Shown here: positions 13,998 to 14,449 of the stretch, piece after piece | Numbering within the stretch: the first letter of the stretch is position 1 | How the letters are laid out: every line of letters starts with the position of its first letter | DNA from: DAOPXV01 sp035352535 | Lineage (GTDB): Bacteria; Muiribacteriota; UBA9980 | Length of the DNA: 14,449 nucleotides | Reading direction: 5' to 3' | Assembly: GCA_964545075.1 (NCBI GenBank) | Contig: CAZJFS010000111.1 | Coordinates: forward strand, 1 to 14,449 | Made by a program: the position numbers and the translations under genes | Notes under the pieces: generated by a model | Seen by the model: the letters and a program-made list of their open reading frames with translations, nothing else | Database searches by the model: none | What the model was told of the DNA's origin: nothing

Positions 13998-14449
13998 ATG
14001 TTTAAAAGTTTTCTTCATAAAATATTGCCGGCGGTCATATCCGCGTTTATACTCGCGGCGTCTTCGCAGGCGACCGCTGGAACGGACCCGGTGGAATTAG
14101 TTCCACCAGCTACCGGCGAGGTCATGTTTGCTTCTCCAAACTTGCCTGCTGCAGCCACAAGCGAAGTTTCGGCGAATTCCGCGTCGACGGCCGAGGTCGT
14201 TTCGAAACCGGCGGGGACGGATGAAACGCTTCTCGAAATGCTTTCGGATACGATGGCGTCGCAGATATTTCCGAACGCCGGCTCCCTGGAAACGATTATA
14301 AAAGGAGCGGATCGGAAAAACGACCGGAAGGACCGGAAGCGCGGACGCAGATCTAAAAAAAGGAACGCCGCCGTGGAAAAACCCGCCAAAACTACGGCCG
14401 AGATCGAAGCCGAAAGATATTATGAATATCCTCAATTGACGCTTGATTC
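13998..14449 (+). CDS. N-terminal part of an exported protein of unknown function, cut by the window end
   Basis: An open frame runs from ATG 13998 to the window end with no stop (150 complete codons); an in-frame TGA at 13992 rules out an earlier start. The N-terminus is a signal peptide: MFKSFLHK, a hydrophobic core (ILPAVISAFILAASS) and a QATA|GTD cleavage site. Then come about 50 residues rich in Ala, Ser, Thr, Pro and Val, a short helical part (DETLLEMLSDTMASQIF), a very basic linker (DRKNDRKDRKRGRRSKKRN) and KTTAEIEAERYYEYPQL leading into whatever lies beyond. The low-complexity stretch and the basic linker look disordered. No SD is visible in front of the ATG. The function cannot be told from this part. 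Confidence 0.72.
   Translation, partial: MFKSFLHKILPAVISAFILAASSQATAGTDPVELVPPATGEVMFASPNLPAAATSEVSANSASTAEVVSKPAGTDETLLEMLSDTMASQIFPNAGSLETIIKGADRKNDRKDRKRGRRSKKRNAAVEKPAKTTAEIEAERYYEYPQLTLD

Noticed and set aside
14076..14145. Resemblance of PPATGEVMFASP in the last gene to PAPGEVMTAAP in the symporter loop
   Set aside because: The match is about ten residues in low-complexity Ala/Pro-rich sequence with no similarity on either side, so chance is the simplest explanation.
14015..14389. Minus-strand frame of 124 codons at the right edge
   Set aside because: It is the antisense shadow of the exported-protein frame on the plus strand, which has a signal peptide and typical codon use; the antisense product is Ala/Phe-rich without recognisable features.

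Overview
The window looks like bacterial chromosomal DNA from an anaerobic or microaerophilic lineage. The bacterial marker is the ribosomal protein L11 methyltransferase PrmA. A tungsten/molybdopterin aldehyde ferredoxin oxidoreductase (AOR) and a MoaA cofactor enzyme point to anaerobic metabolism. GC content is moderate, with frequent ATA codons. Large Ig-like secreted proteins and a HEAT-repeat protein suggest an uncultured group (Riflebacteria, Wallbacteria or Elusimicrobia would fit), but I cannot assign a phylum from sequence reading alone. No rRNA, tRNA, CRISPR array or mobile element was recognised.

Layout. (1) 1-1564, plus strand: the 3' part of a LeuT-like sodium symporter with an enlarged extracellular loop, overlapping by one base a 39-residue single-pass membrane partner. 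(2) 1617-5684, minus strand: a two-gene unit, a ~740-residue exported protein followed with no gap by AOR. (3) 5685-5874: a divergent, AT-rich control region with a near-consensus promoter for moaA and a 24-bp dyad. (4) 5875-9213, plus strand: moaA, then a GalE-type sugar-nucleotide epimerase, a 51-residue coupled small protein, a two-TM protein, an FmdB-type zinc ribbon, and a 40-residue membrane peptide, closed by a clear rho-independent terminator. (5) 9223-12655, plus strand: a promoter, a 768-residue HEAT-repeat protein and prmA, closed by a second strong terminator. (6) 12665-12924, minus strand: two tandem 40-codon genes. (7) 13014-14449, plus strand: a ChbG/YdjC-family deacetylase and the 5' part of another exported protein that runs off the window.

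Functional links. MoaA makes the first intermediate of the pterin cofactor that AOR needs, and the two lie on either side of one control region. AOR is cytoplasmic in known members, yet it is coupled to an exported protein of unknown role. The symporter and its small partner form a transport unit. Two genes (moaA and the deacetylase) have sigma70-like promoters placed so that transcription should begin at or within a few bases of the ATG, with no Shine-Dalgarno sequence. This suggests leaderless mRNAs alongside ordinary SD-led genes. No complete new defence or metabolic system is evident; the most unusual items are the AOR/exported-protein pair, the loop-2 insertion in the symporter, the 92-residue HEAT super-repeat and the set of small genes.
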